From an uncultured Cytophagaceae bacterium (GTDB lineage Bacteria > Bacteroidota > Bacteroidia > Cytophagales > Spirosomataceae): 19,322 bases of DNA. Under the pieces are notes generated by a model. It was not told the DNA's origin. It worked only from the letters and a program-made list of their open reading frames with translations, and made no database searches. Positions 1 through 7,693 of this stretch are shown piece after piece (position 1 is the stretch's first letter; the number at the start of each line of letters is the position of its first letter). The DNA lies in the NCBI GenBank assembly GCA_903837305.1, contig CAILUB010000040.1:1-19322 (forward strand), read 5' to 3'. Position numbers and translations under genes: made by a program.

Positions 1-884
1 ACCGCTTGTTGTTGCGTATATTGAATTCCTGCAATCCACGCACCCCGTTTCAAATCCCATTGCATCATACTCGTGTTGAATACATTATCCACATAAACAT
101 TCCAAAGTTTAAGCGATTGTCCACGTGGCAATTGGTGGGTATAGCCCAGTAAGTAAATACCCTTAGACTCAATATGTTCCTTGTAATTGCCTTTCGACCC
201 ATTTATATTTACGCCATTGGGATAGATTCCTATCGATTCCCCTATTCCATACCAATCTACTGTACCGCGCGGAGAAATTTCATATAGGTATCCACCTTCT
301 AATTTATTCTTTTTTCCTGGAAATAGTTCTCCATACAGTCCTCCCACTTCCGTAGGACGCATTCTGCCATCTTGTAAATTAATGAAAGGGGTATTAATAA
401 GCTGCTTTCCTGCGGTTACATGAGATTTTTTGAAGTTGTATTTCAAATAGAGCTCTTCAAGGCGGTCCAGATCATTTTTGTTAGTCAGATCTTCTAAATC
501 AAATAATGACGTCTCATACCGACTCGAAGTTTGCGTGTATGGGTCTACCTTACTCATATCTGACGAACCAATATTGTAAATAAAATAGCCTCCTACACCC
601 ATTTGGAATCCTTTAAATGAGCCAGTTTCATAGAATAATCCACCGCCAGCGGCATTTGCATAGGTATCAGTTAAGTGCCCTTGATTCTCTGTTGCCATGA
701 AAAAATAGCGAAGATTTCCGTGCACTTTCCCATGTTTGAAAGCGAATAATAAGGAGGTGGAGTCTTCTGCTACACTTTTTTTACCTTTCCAAAGGTGTGG
801 AGGCGTATGTATTTCTTGATGCTGAGCTACGAGTGTGGCTGAAAATAAGAGTAACAATAGAATGAATAAGGCGTTTTTTTGCAT
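1..884 (-). CDS. OprD-like outer membrane porin, 3' end outside window
   Basis: An open frame starts at the ATG at 882-884 and runs off the window edge without a stop, giving about 294 residues. The N-terminus is a clear Sec signal peptide: MQKN, a Leu-rich core, then a likely cleavage near LVAQ. The mature part has alternating aromatic/polar strands and many Gly and Tyr, as in a beta-barrel. Around residues 158-185 a segment reads GKQLINTPFINLQDGRMRPT, followed by EVGGLYGEL. This resembles the OprD-family stretch in which a D-x-R-x-x-P element precedes a Gly-rich strand. Such porins pass small solutes through the outer membrane; the substrate cannot be told. The gene lies 58 bp downstream of a Crp/Fnr gene on the same strand, with a CRP/FNR-type palindrome in between, so regulation by that protein is plausible. 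The family call is from motif resemblance only. Truncation is by the window, not by mutation. Confidence 0.6.
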   Translation of the reverse strand, partial: MQKNALFILLLLLFSATLVAQHQEIHTPPHLWKGKKSVAEDSTSLLFAFKHGKVHGNLRYFFMATENQGHLTDTYANAAGGGLFYETGSFKGFQMGVGGYFIYNIGSSDMSKVDPYTQTSSRYETSLFDLEDLTNKNDLDRLEELYLKYNFKKSHVTAGKQLINTPFINLQDGRMRPTEVGGLYGELFPGKKNKLEGGYLYEISPRGTVDWYGIGESIGIYPNGVNINGSKGNYKEHIESKGIYLLGYTHQLPRGQSLKLWNVYVDNVFNTSMMQWDLKRGAWIAGIQYTQQQA

Positions 885-931
885 GCTTTTGTATTTAGGC
901 CTGCAAATTGTCGCAAAAATGGGACTTAGTT

Positions 932-947
932 CGTGATGAAAATCACA
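932..947. promoter_or_regulatory. CRP/FNR-type palindrome upstream of porin
   Basis: The plus strand reads CGTGA-TGAAAA-TCACA, matching the classic CRP-type TGTGA-N6-TCACA in 9 of 10 defined bases. Its right half overlaps the stop codon of the Crp/Fnr gene, and its centre is about 55 bp upstream of the porin start. The adjacent regulator has a recognition helix of CRP/FNR type, so it is the obvious candidate to bind. No strong Bacteroidota -7 element follows: CATTTTTG (914-921, minus) matches 7 of 8 positions and ACAATTTG (904-911, minus) 6 of 8. Binding and the direction of control are inference. Confidence 0.45.
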
Positions 948-1566
948 GTCCCCTTAAATCCACAATCTCAATCTGGTTTTTATTGATTTTAATGTAGCCT
1001 TTCTCCGCTAACTTCTTCATCAAGCGGGAAATAACTTCGCGAGAGGAGTTTAATTCTTGGGCGATATCAGTGAAGGAAGCCTTTAAAATGTTCGTTTTTA
1101 GGCTTTTTTGGTGTTGTTTTAAGTACCAAAGTAAGCGCTCATCTAGATTTCTAAAGGCGATTTGATCTAAGGTATCTAGTAATTCTTCAAAACGAGAACG
1201 GTAGGTCTCGAGCACAAACTGATACCAGCTTTTATATTTTGCCGCCCATTCGTCCATTAATTCGGCAGGAATGGCGATGACTTCGGTGTCTACGAGGGCT
1301 TTGGCCATAATCTGAGACGATAATTGCCTCGCCGCGCATGTCATGGAGATGGCACATGCTTCGCCTGGATGGAGATTGTACATAAATACCTCATTGCCCT
1401 CTTCGTCTTCCCGGAATACTTTGATTATTCCTTTCGTTACCAAGACAGCTGATCGAATGGATTGCCCTGTTTTCATCAAATAGTCGTCCGTTTTAAATTT
1501 ACGGACAACGCCTACTTGTTGAATTTTTTTGCTTAATTCAGGCTCAAACTGATTGAATAATTCCAT
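943..1566 (-). CDS. Crp/Fnr family transcriptional regulator
   Basis: This 207-residue protein has the two-part Crp/Fnr layout. An N-terminal cyclic-nucleotide-binding-like beta-roll (about 10-105) is followed by a long dimer helix (about 107-140) and a C-terminal winged helix-turn-helix (about 143-205). The recognition helix reads SSREVISRLMKKL (about 174-186). It combines the R-E...R pattern of CRP with the E...S-R pattern of FNR, so a TGTGA/TTGAT-like half-site is expected. The ligand pocket departs from cAMP receptors. Instead of an RxA phosphate-binding motif it has GEACAISMTCAAR, with two Cys (71 and 77), so cAMP is unlikely to be the ligand. The N-terminal FNR cysteine cluster is also absent. 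Its ATG lies 1 bp after the stop of the upstream oxidoreductase, which implies translational coupling, and the porin follows on the same strand. The signal sensed is unknown. Confidence 0.9.
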   Translation of the reverse strand: MELFNQFEPELSKKIQQVGVVRKFKTDDYLMKTGQSIRSAVLVTKGIIKVFREDEEGNEVFMYNLHPGEACAISMTCAARQLSSQIMAKALVDTEVIAIPAELMDEWAAKYKSWYQFVLETYRSRFEELLDTLDQIAFRNLDERLLWYLKQHQKSLKTNILKASFTDIAQELNSSREVISRLMKKLAEKGYIKINKNQIEIVDLRGL

Positions 1567-1567
1567 T

Positions 1568-2602
1568 TTAGTAACTGATAACGGCTTGTTTTTCTAAACT
1601 TTCGTAAGCTGCATCAATGACGCGCATACTCGCGATTCCATCTTCTCCGGGTACTGCTGGTGCCGCTCCGGAACGCAAAGATTGGAAAACATTTTCATAG
1701 AACGCCATATACTCCCCTTTTTCAGAAGGCACGCGTTCAGGACTACTTCCGTCCACGTGTAATAAACCGTATTCGCTAGGAGCATCAACTCCCCAGTTTT
1801 CACCCATTGGAACATGTCCTTTGTCTAAATCGACCTCTTGACGATCGGAACGGGTTTTAACGAAGCTACCTTTTGTGCCGTGTAATTGGAAAGCAGGAAT
1901 GGGTTCTTTGAAGTAGTATCCACTTTTTAAACGGATGCGTAAGCTTGGATAATACAAAAGGATTTCGAACAAGTCGACGACCTCAGTACCGGGTCTAGTC
2001 TTGCGCAAATCCGCGAAAACGTGGGTTGGTTTTCCAAATAGATGCAAGGCTTGATCGATCAAATGCGGCCCTAAATCGGTCACAATTCCCGCGCCAGGAC
2101 CGGCATCTTCTTTATGTCTTTTAGGGGACATTAATGGGTTATAGCGGTCAAAATGAAACTCGGCTTCTACGATATCGCCTAATAAACCTTCTGAAAGGAC
2201 CTTTTTCAGTGTTAGGAAATCAGAATCCCAGCGGCGGTTTTGGTAAACAAATATCTTTTTGTTCACTTCTTTAGCTAACGATACGAGCTTTTCTGCCTCG
2301 GCTGCGTTGCATGTAAAAGCTTTCTCTACTACGATGTGTTTTCCGGCTTTCAAGGCAGCTGTTGCGTATTCGAAGTGAGTATAGATGGGGGTGTTGACAA
2401 TCACTAACTCGATCGATGGGTCTGCTAAAACAGTTTCCAGTGAATCATAGGAGCATGTTCCAGGGTAGGCGTTTTCGATGGTTTTCTTAGAGCGTTCCCA
2501 GGATCCTACTAAATTGAATCCTGGATGTAATTGAATGAAGGGGGCGTGAAAAACACGTCCAGACATTCCAAAAGACAGTAAAGCGGTTTCGATCGGTTTC
2601 AT
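1568..2602 (-). CDS. Gfo/Idh/MocA family NAD(P)-dependent oxidoreductase
   Basis: A 344-residue dehydrogenase of the family that oxidises sugars, inositols or their derivatives with NAD(P). The N-terminal Rossmann fold contains ALLSFGMSGRVFHAPF (about 8-22). The family's EKP is present as EKAFT (93-97), keeping the Lys. QNRRWDSDFLTLKK (121-134) and GAGIVTDLGPHLIDQA (170-185) supply the catalytic region, with D176, H180 and D183. The NRRWDSDFLTL signature and overall order resemble the E. coli YdgJ / Bacillus scyllo-inositol dehydrogenase branch, but the substrate is not determined. I placed the start at the ATG at 2600-2602. A frame extension to a TTG at 2618-2620 adds only six residues before the Rossmann strand and seems less likely. 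The gene is divergent from the GH43 gene across 47 bp, where I see no convincing promoter. It overlaps nothing and is followed after 1 bp by the Crp/Fnr gene. Confidence 0.88.
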   Translation of the reverse strand: MKPIETALLSFGMSGRVFHAPFIQLHPGFNLVGSWERSKKTIENAYPGTCSYDSLETVLADPSIELVIVNTPIYTHFEYATAALKAGKHIVVEKAFTCNAAEAEKLVSLAKEVNKKIFVYQNRRWDSDFLTLKKVLSEGLLGDIVEAEFHFDRYNPLMSPKRHKEDAGPGAGIVTDLGPHLIDQALHLFGKPTHVFADLRKTRPGTEVVDLFEILLYYPSLRIRLKSGYYFKEPIPAFQLHGTKGSFVKTRSDRQEVDLDKGHVPMGENWGVDAPSEYGLLHVDGSSPERVPSEKGEYMAFYENVFQSLRSGAAPAVPGEDGIASMRVIDAAYESLEKQAVISY

Positions 2603-2649
2603 AGAAGTAAAAATAAACAATTCAGACCTTTAAACATAAACGATTTAAC

Positions 2650-3660
2650 ATGAAAAAAATACTCGCTTTAAGCCTATTAAGTTTAACTGCACTAGGGCAG
2701 CCGAAACCATTGGTTTCGCATATGTTCACAGCTGATCCTTCGGCCCACCTATTTCAGGGCCAAATTTACATTTACCCTTCACATGACATCGATGCCGGAG
2801 TAAAAGAAGATGATTTAGGGAGTCATTTCGCAATGCGTGATTACCATGTATTGTCTCAAAAAACGCCAGCTAGTCCAGTGGTTGATCACGGGGTGGCTTT
2901 GAAACTTGAGGATATTTCATGGGCATCCAAGATGCTTTGGGCACCGGATGCAGCAGAATCAAAAGGAACTTATTATTTGTATTTCCCTGCTAAAGATAAG
3001 GAAGGTGTTTTTCGTATTGGGGTAGCCTCGTCCTCGAAACCGGAAGGCCCATTCAAAGCGGAGAAAGACTATATGAAAGGATCTTTTAGTATTGATCCTT
3101 GTGTGTTTAAGGATAAAGACGGGACGCATTACCTCTATTTTGGGGGTATTTGGGGAGGTCAATTACAACGCTGGAAATCAGGCAACTATGGTGCTACTGA
3201 TGAGTCGCAGCCTTCGAATGGACAACCAGCCTTAATGGCAAAAGTGGCACGTTTAGATGTGAACATGAGAGAGATGGCTGAGGTTCCTCGCAATGTGCAG
3301 ATTGTAGATGCGCAGGGGAAGGTCTTATTATCTGAAGACCATGATCGCCGTTTCTTTGAGGCCGCATTTGTGCACTACTACCAAGGGAAATACTATTTCT
3401 CTTATTCAACAGGTGATACCCACAACATTGCCTATGCTACTGGAACAAGTCCCTATGGTCCATTTACTTACCAAGGCGTGATCTTAAAGCCGGTGAAAGG
3501 CTGGACGAACCATCATTCGATCGTAGAACAAAATGGCAAATGGTATTTATATTACCACGATGTGGAAATCTCAGGCAAGACCCATTTGAGAAACATCAAA
3601 GTGACTGAATTGAAATACCGTCCGGATGGGAGTATTGAAACGATAGATGGGTATAAATAA
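2650..3660 (+). CDS. Exported glycoside hydrolase family 43 enzyme
   Basis: A 336-residue five-bladed beta-propeller glycosidase of GH43 type. These usually act as arabinofuranosidases or xylosidases, releasing pentoses from plant polysaccharides by inversion. The N-terminus is a Sec signal (MKKILALSLLSLTALGQ). The three carboxylates expected of the family are visible: D29 in FTADPSAHLF (general base), D149 in FSIDPCVFKDKDG (pKa modulator) and E237 in RRFFEAAFVHYY (general acid). The H288-H289 pair in TNHHSIVEQNGKWYLYYH fits the central His near the metal site. No carbohydrate-binding module follows the catalytic domain. The neighbours (Gfo/Idh/MocA oxidoreductase, sugar isomerase/epimerase) fit carbohydrate catabolism, but no SusC/SusD pair is present, so this is not a recognisable polysaccharide utilisation locus. 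The specificity cannot be read from sequence. Confidence 0.88.
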   Translation: MKKILALSLLSLTALGQPKPLVSHMFTADPSAHLFQGQIYIYPSHDIDAGVKEDDLGSHFAMRDYHVLSQKTPASPVVDHGVALKLEDISWASKMLWAPDAAESKGTYYLYFPAKDKEGVFRIGVASSSKPEGPFKAEKDYMKGSFSIDPCVFKDKDGTHYLYFGGIWGGQLQRWKSGNYGATDESQPSNGQPALMAKVARLDVNMREMAEVPRNVQIVDAQGKVLLSEDHDRRFFEAAFVHYYQGKYYFSYSTGDTHNIAYATGTSPYGPFTYQGVILKPVKGWTNHHSIVEQNGKWYLYYHDVEISGKTHLRNIKVTELKYRPDGSIETIDGYK

Positions 3661-3661
3661 A

Positions 3662-3694
3662 AAAAGGCCGCCTCGTGTTTCGAAGCGGCCTTTT
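3662..3694. terminator. Bidirectional rho-independent terminator
   Basis: AAAAGGCCGC (3662-3671) pairs with GCGGCCTTTT (3685-3694). After one C/A mismatch a further TCG/CGA pair closes on the loop TGTTT. The A-run and T-run on the two sides make it work on both strands. It sits between the stops of the convergent GH43 (plus) and sugar isomerase (minus) genes and plausibly ends both transcripts. Confidence 0.9.
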
Positions 3695-3718
3695 CTATAT
3701 TTTCTATAATTGTATCAT

Positions 3719-4714
3719 TTATGCTAGAATATTCTTCGCATAAGCCACACATTTTTTCACTTCTTCTACTGCTGTGGATCCAGCCGGAACTTCGTATTCC
3801 AATTCGATGGTCGCAGGGAATTTGTATTTCTTCTTCTTTAATAAAGTTAATACCTCTTTTAATGGAGTGTCGCCTTTGCCCCATTCTAGGTTGCCTGCGC
3901 CATGTTCCTTCGTCGTGCGGTCCTTGATGTGCATACTTGTGATGCGATCGTGTTTAGCTTCGATGAAAGCTAATAAAGAGGCCGTGTTGTGAGGAGCTCC
4001 CACGGCGATATAGTGACCGCAGTCTAAATTGATAGAGTTGTATGGGTTTTGGGCCAAAGCCTCATCATACACCGTATCCTTCACTTGTAAGTGAGTGTGG
4101 TAACCGAAATAAACTTTATGTTTCTCTCCCAAAGCGCCTAAACGCTGCGTCTGAGCTGATGACGTAGGCAATTCAACTGTAACCGATTTAGCGCCTAATA
4201 CTTTAGCTGCGCGTAAAGCTGATTCCACCTCTGCATCGGAGTTTCTTTCACTGAATGCATTGGGTTTGTACGCATAAACGGATATTCCCGCGTCATCTAA
4301 CATCTTGCGCACTTCCTTGAATTTGTCCATTGAAACAGACTCTCTCCAAGTAGATACCTCTTTTTGGTATTTAGCCATTTGAGCACGTTGCTCATCTGTT
4401 AATGTAGGACGAGGTTGACCTGGAGTCCAACGCATAGGCACCGGATTGACCGGACGTCCTGCGTAGTCTTCTACCGCATCTCCCATTAATTCAATGGCAG
4501 AAACACCTGAGTCTACACAATACTGGATGATTTGCTTGATATCTCCCGGCATACCGCGGAAAGAATACGTAATAGTTCCTACTTGAACACCACCAAACAC
4601 CGAGTTTGGTTTAGCAAAACTGAAGGAAGAATTTGATGCCCACAAAAGGCCTAAAGAGGCCAATGAGCCAGCCGCCAAAAACTGACGACGTGAAGGGTTG
4701 TTGTTATTTTTCAT
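3719..4714 (-). CDS. Tat-exported sugar phosphate isomerase/epimerase-like protein (AP endonuclease 2 TIM barrel)
   Basis: A 331-residue protein with a twin-arginine signal (NPSRRQFLAAG, then a hydrophobic stretch to about residue 34), so it is exported folded to the periplasm. The rest is a xylose-isomerase-like TIM barrel. Candidate metal ligands lie at strand ends: E181 in VTVELP, D231/H234 in NLDCGHYIAVG, H262 in SMHIKDR and E304 in TIELEYE. The GNLEWGKGD segment (274-282) is typical of the family. Members interconvert keto/aldo sugars or epimerise, and many Bacteroidota keep Tat-exported copies beside Gfo/Idh/MocA dehydrogenases, as here. The reaction is unassigned. It is convergent with the GH43 gene across a shared terminator and lies 83 bp downstream of the serine hydrolase on the same strand. 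That gap is AT-rich, with no terminator seen, so read-through is possible. Confidence 0.85.
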   Translation of the reverse strand: MKNNNNPSRRQFLAAGSLASLGLLWASNSSFSFAKPNSVFGGVQVGTITYSFRGMPGDIKQIIQYCVDSGVSAIELMGDAVEDYAGRPVNPVPMRWTPGQPRPTLTDEQRAQMAKYQKEVSTWRESVSMDKFKEVRKMLDDAGISVYAYKPNAFSERNSDAEVESALRAAKVLGAKSVTVELPTSSAQTQRLGALGEKHKVYFGYHTHLQVKDTVYDEALAQNPYNSINLDCGHYIAVGAPHNTASLLAFIEAKHDRITSMHIKDRTTKEHGAGNLEWGKGDTPLKEVLTLLKKKKYKFPATIELEYEVPAGSTAVEEVKKCVAYAKNILA

Positions 4715-4797
4715 GTTAGTATAGGTTTCTGGTTACATTTTACGAATATATATTGTAAATCATATCCTTGTGGTCAAATTTTGCGACGAAATTCCAC

Positions 4798-6306
4798 CTA
4801 TTTCCGTTGTGGGATCTTAATTTCAGTTTTGGGTTCGAAGGAATTAATCACACTCACTTGATCGCCTTTAAAGGTAAATGTCCAATGGTGTGGACTTTCG
4901 AAATACAATAAGGTGATCTCCAGCGTCTCCGCATCCACCCAACGATACGATCCCGCATAATCAAAAGGCGCCTTTTTAGCTAAATCAACTCTAGCGGCTC
5001 TCAGCATATAAGGACCAACTAAGTTAGATTTTCCAGTTGCCCACGTTCCTTGGGCTAGTTTAAATTCGTGCTGTGCGGAATCTTTGGTTGTGATGGTTAC
5101 CGTTCCTTTTGAATCGACCTGGAGCTGGCGGAAATCCAGCGGGTTAGTCCCTAAAGAATAGCTTTTCGTTGGTAAAGCTGCTTGCAGGCTAGAAACGGGT
5201 GCTTTAATTTGTCTGCTAGTATTAAATGCGGCAAGCGCTTTTAATCCGGAAGGATTAGAAGGAAGGGCTTTGGTCTTAAACGCAGGCAATAAGTTCTTCC
5301 AAACCTGGTTCAAATCATCCGGTAAATCCTGGGATTCTGACGTTATAATAAGCACCGCATCTTGCTCTGGCATCATCAAAATATACTGTCCAAAGGCTCC
5401 GTCCCCCCTAAATGATCCATTTCTAGAACGCCAAAATTGGTAGCCATAGCCCTGCAACCAATCTGCATATTGCCCGTTGGCCTTTTTATCTGCGCTCGCA
5501 TCCGGTTCTTGGTCGATGTGCTTGCGAGTGGCTTCTTCCACCCAGGCAGCTGGCAAGATTTGCTTGCCTTCGAATTTTCCTTTGTTTAGGTATAATAGAC
5601 CTAGTTTGGCCATATCTTCTGTCTTCACACGGATGCCCCAGCCGCCCACATTGATGCCTTTTTGGTCTGATTCCCAGTCGATGCCGCTGATGTGCAATGG
5701 GTCTAATAAGCGTGGTTTTAAATAGTCCAAAGTCGTCATTCCAGTCACTTTTTGGATAATCGCAGACAACATATAAGTGGCTAACGTATTGTATAAAAAC
5801 TTCGTGCCAGGTTTATGCGAGATAGGGTAGTTCAAAAATCCGCGAACCCAATCTGGAGAAAAGACGATTACACTGCGTAGAGGTTCTTTTTCGTGACCAG
5901 CTGACATGGTTAACAGATCTTGTACACGAAGGTCAGCAAGGAAGGGTTTGTCTTTCAAATCAGCATGTTCTGGAAAAAAAGAAAGGACTTTATCTTGTAC
6001 GCTGAGGCGCTTTTCAGCCACGGCGAAACCGATGGCGGTGGAGGTCCAGCTTTTGGAGACACTATACATGCTGTGTTTTTTATCTGCCGCAAATGGCTTC
6101 CACCATGCCTCTGAAATCACTTTTCCGTGGCGTATGAGCATATAAGAATGCAATTCGTGTTTCTCTGAGGAATAGCCCTCGATGAATTTGATGATGGCTT
6201 CGGACGAAACACCTTCTGCTTCTGGCGTGCTGTGTGGTAGAGATTGGGCAAGGATTGTAAAACTACACAGGAACAAGAGTCCGGCGAGGAATGAGGCTTT
6301 TTTCAT
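4798..6306 (-). CDS. Exported serine hydrolase, class C beta-lactamase/esterase-like
   Basis: A 502-residue protein with a Sec signal peptide (MKKASFLAGLLFLCSFTILA, cleavage near AQS). The beta-lactamase/penicillin-binding fold follows, at about 25-345. The nucleophile motif SxxK is S82-V-S-K85 in MYSVSKSWTS. The second motif is Y172-N173 in FLYNTLATYML. A Gly-rich element, FRGDGAFGQYI, stands where the third KTG/HxG motif would be. This set is typical of EstB-like esterases and D-amino-acid or peptide hydrolases of peptidase family S12 rather than of true resistance enzymes. The C-terminal part (about 360-500) looks like a separate beta-rich domain with alternating strands (LEITLLYF, HHWTFTF), often seen in such proteins. 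It is periplasmic or surface-exposed; its substrate is unknown. It is divergent from the ABC ATPase gene across 37 bp. Confidence 0.85.
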   Translation of the reverse strand: MKKASFLAGLLFLCSFTILAQSLPHSTPEAEGVSSEAIIKFIEGYSSEKHELHSYMLIRHGKVISEAWWKPFAADKKHSMYSVSKSWTSTAIGFAVAEKRLSVQDKVLSFFPEHADLKDKPFLADLRVQDLLTMSAGHEKEPLRSVIVFSPDWVRGFLNYPISHKPGTKFLYNTLATYMLSAIIQKVTGMTTLDYLKPRLLDPLHISGIDWESDQKGINVGGWGIRVKTEDMAKLGLLYLNKGKFEGKQILPAAWVEEATRKHIDQEPDASADKKANGQYADWLQGYGYQFWRSRNGSFRGDGAFGQYILMMPEQDAVLIITSESQDLPDDLNQVWKNLLPAFKTKALPSNPSGLKALAAFNTSRQIKAPVSSLQAALPTKSYSLGTNPLDFRQLQVDSKGTVTITTKDSAQHEFKLAQGTWATGKSNLVGPYMLRAARVDLAKKAPFDYAGSYRWVDAETLEITLLYFESPHHWTFTFKGDQVSVINSFEPKTEIKIPQRK

Positions 6307-6343
6307 CGAATAGGTTTATTTTTGTTAAAAATAGGAAATATTC

Positions 6344-7693
6344 TTGGATAATTGCCTCGCTAAAATTTCAGACGTTTCGGTCTCCTTGGGAGCTAAACCT
6401 GTCGTCTCATCGATCTCTTTTCAGATTTTATCTAGCCAAAAAACAGCCATCGTAGGACCGATGGGATCAGGGAAGACCTCTTTGGCAAAAGCCTTGGCTG
6501 GTCGATTATTTCGAACGGGCGAGGTCTTTTTTTCTTCTCGAAATCCAGATAAAAGAGCCTATGTCATGCTCGTGGAGCAACAACATCAGTTCAAGAATCG
6601 CAGTAATCTCTCTGAATTTTATTTACAACAGCGTTTTAATTCTTCCGATTGCGAGGATGCTTATACGGTGGAAGAGGAATTAGCTGGATTGGAATTAGGG
6701 GATTGGGTATCGGTTTTTGAGCTATCGGGACTTCTGAAACGCCCCTTAATTCAATTATCCAATGGCGAGAACAAGCGATTGCAAATCGTTAAATCGTTGG
6801 CTTACCAGCCGGATTGGTTGATTTTAGATAATCCCTATGTGGGTCTGGATGTAAATGGCCGTGAAATACTCTCGAAAGGATTAGTATCGCTTGATTCGAA
6901 AGGCATACAATTCATCCTCATTTCCTCACCGGGCGATGTGCCTGATTTCATTAATCAAGTGATTGAATTGCCATTGGCACAAGAATCTGCCATGAAACCA
7001 GCGCCATTTCTGCGGCTATTAGACCCATTCGAAATAGCTGTTAAGATGGAAAAGGTGCAGATCAAATACGGAACGAAAACGATCTTACGTGATTTCAGCT
7101 GGAAAGTAACTAGGGGAGAGCGTTGGGCGATTAAAGGTCCCAATGGGGCTGGGAAGTCTACTTTGATTAGTTTAATTACGGCAGATAATCCACAGGCTTA
7201 TTCTCAGAACATCATCTTGTTTGACCGAAAGCGTGGATCAGGAGAAAGTATTTGGGACATTAAACGCAAAATCGGGTATTTGAGTCCGGAGTTGCATCTG
7301 TATTTTAAGGAGGGCGGCTCTTGCTTTTCGGTAGTGGCCTCGGGTTTGTTTGATACACTTGGGTTGTTTAAGCGCTTAACCGAGGAGCAAACGGATCAAG
7401 TGAATCATTGGATGCAGGTGATGGGCATAGCTCAATTGGAAGAAAGATCCTTCTTGCAGATTTCAGGTGGTGAGCAGCGTATGGTGTTGATTACGCGTGC
7501 TTTGGTCAAGAATCCAGAACTCTTGATACTCGACGAGCCATGTCAAGGACTAGACCTTGTTCAAACAGAGCACCTAAAGTCGGTGCTTGATTATTTAGCG
7601 GAAAATTCTGAAATGACCTTGCTGTACGTCAGTCACTATGACCGCGATATTCCGTCTTGCGTGAATCAGGTGTTGGAATTAAAACGGCTCTGA
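6344..7693 (+). CDS. ModF-like protein with two fused ABC ATPase domains
   Basis: A 449-residue soluble protein made only of two ABC nucleotide-binding domains, with no membrane segments. Domain 1 has Walker A GPMGSGKT (38-45), a Q-loop near VEQQ (77-80), signature LSNGE (138-142) and Walker B LILDN (159-163). Domain 2 has Walker A GPNGAGKST (265-273), signature ISGGEQ (373-378), Walker B LLILDEP with E398, and the switch His in VSHYD (H431). Domain 1 lacks the catalytic Glu (Asn163) and has Ser-Ser where its switch His should be, so one site is probably inactive. The arrangement matches ModF/PhrA-type proteins, whose role is uncertain; no molybdate transporter genes are nearby. The start is a TTG (6344) with AGGAAA five bases upstream, and an in-frame stop at 6332 rules out much extension. 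The last 15 bp overlap the convergent peptidase gene. Confidence 0.82.
   Translation: MDNCLAKISDVSVSLGAKPVVSSISFQILSSQKTAIVGPMGSGKTSLAKALAGRLFRTGEVFFSSRNPDKRAYVMLVEQQHQFKNRSNLSEFYLQQRFNSSDCEDAYTVEEELAGLELGDWVSVFELSGLLKRPLIQLSNGENKRLQIVKSLAYQPDWLILDNPYVGLDVNGREILSKGLVSLDSKGIQFILISSPGDVPDFINQVIELPLAQESAMKPAPFLRLLDPFEIAVKMEKVQIKYGTKTILRDFSWKVTRGERWAIKGPNGAGKSTLISLITADNPQAYSQNIILFDRKRGSGESIWDIKRKIGYLSPELHLYFKEGGSCFSVVASGLFDTLGLFKRLTEEQTDQVNHWMQVMGIAQLEERSFLQISGGEQRMVLITRALVKNPELLILDEPCQGLDLVQTEHLKSVLDYLAENSEMTLLYVSHYDRDIPSCVNQVLELKRL

Noticed and set aside
2603..2649. Divergent promoter between the oxidoreductase and GH43 genes
   Set aside because: Only partial -7 matches (for example TATGTTTA, minus) occur, without a -33 partner.
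4715..4797. Promoter for the sugar isomerase in the 83-bp gap
   Set aside because: A TTTG and a near -7 match (TATATTCG) exist on the minus strand, but their 24-base spacing is too long and no other pair fits.
4798..6306. Beta-lactam resistance enzyme
   Set aside because: The SxxK and Y-N motifs are shared by esterases and peptidases of the same fold, and the third motif is not KTG. There is no ampR-like regulator nearby.
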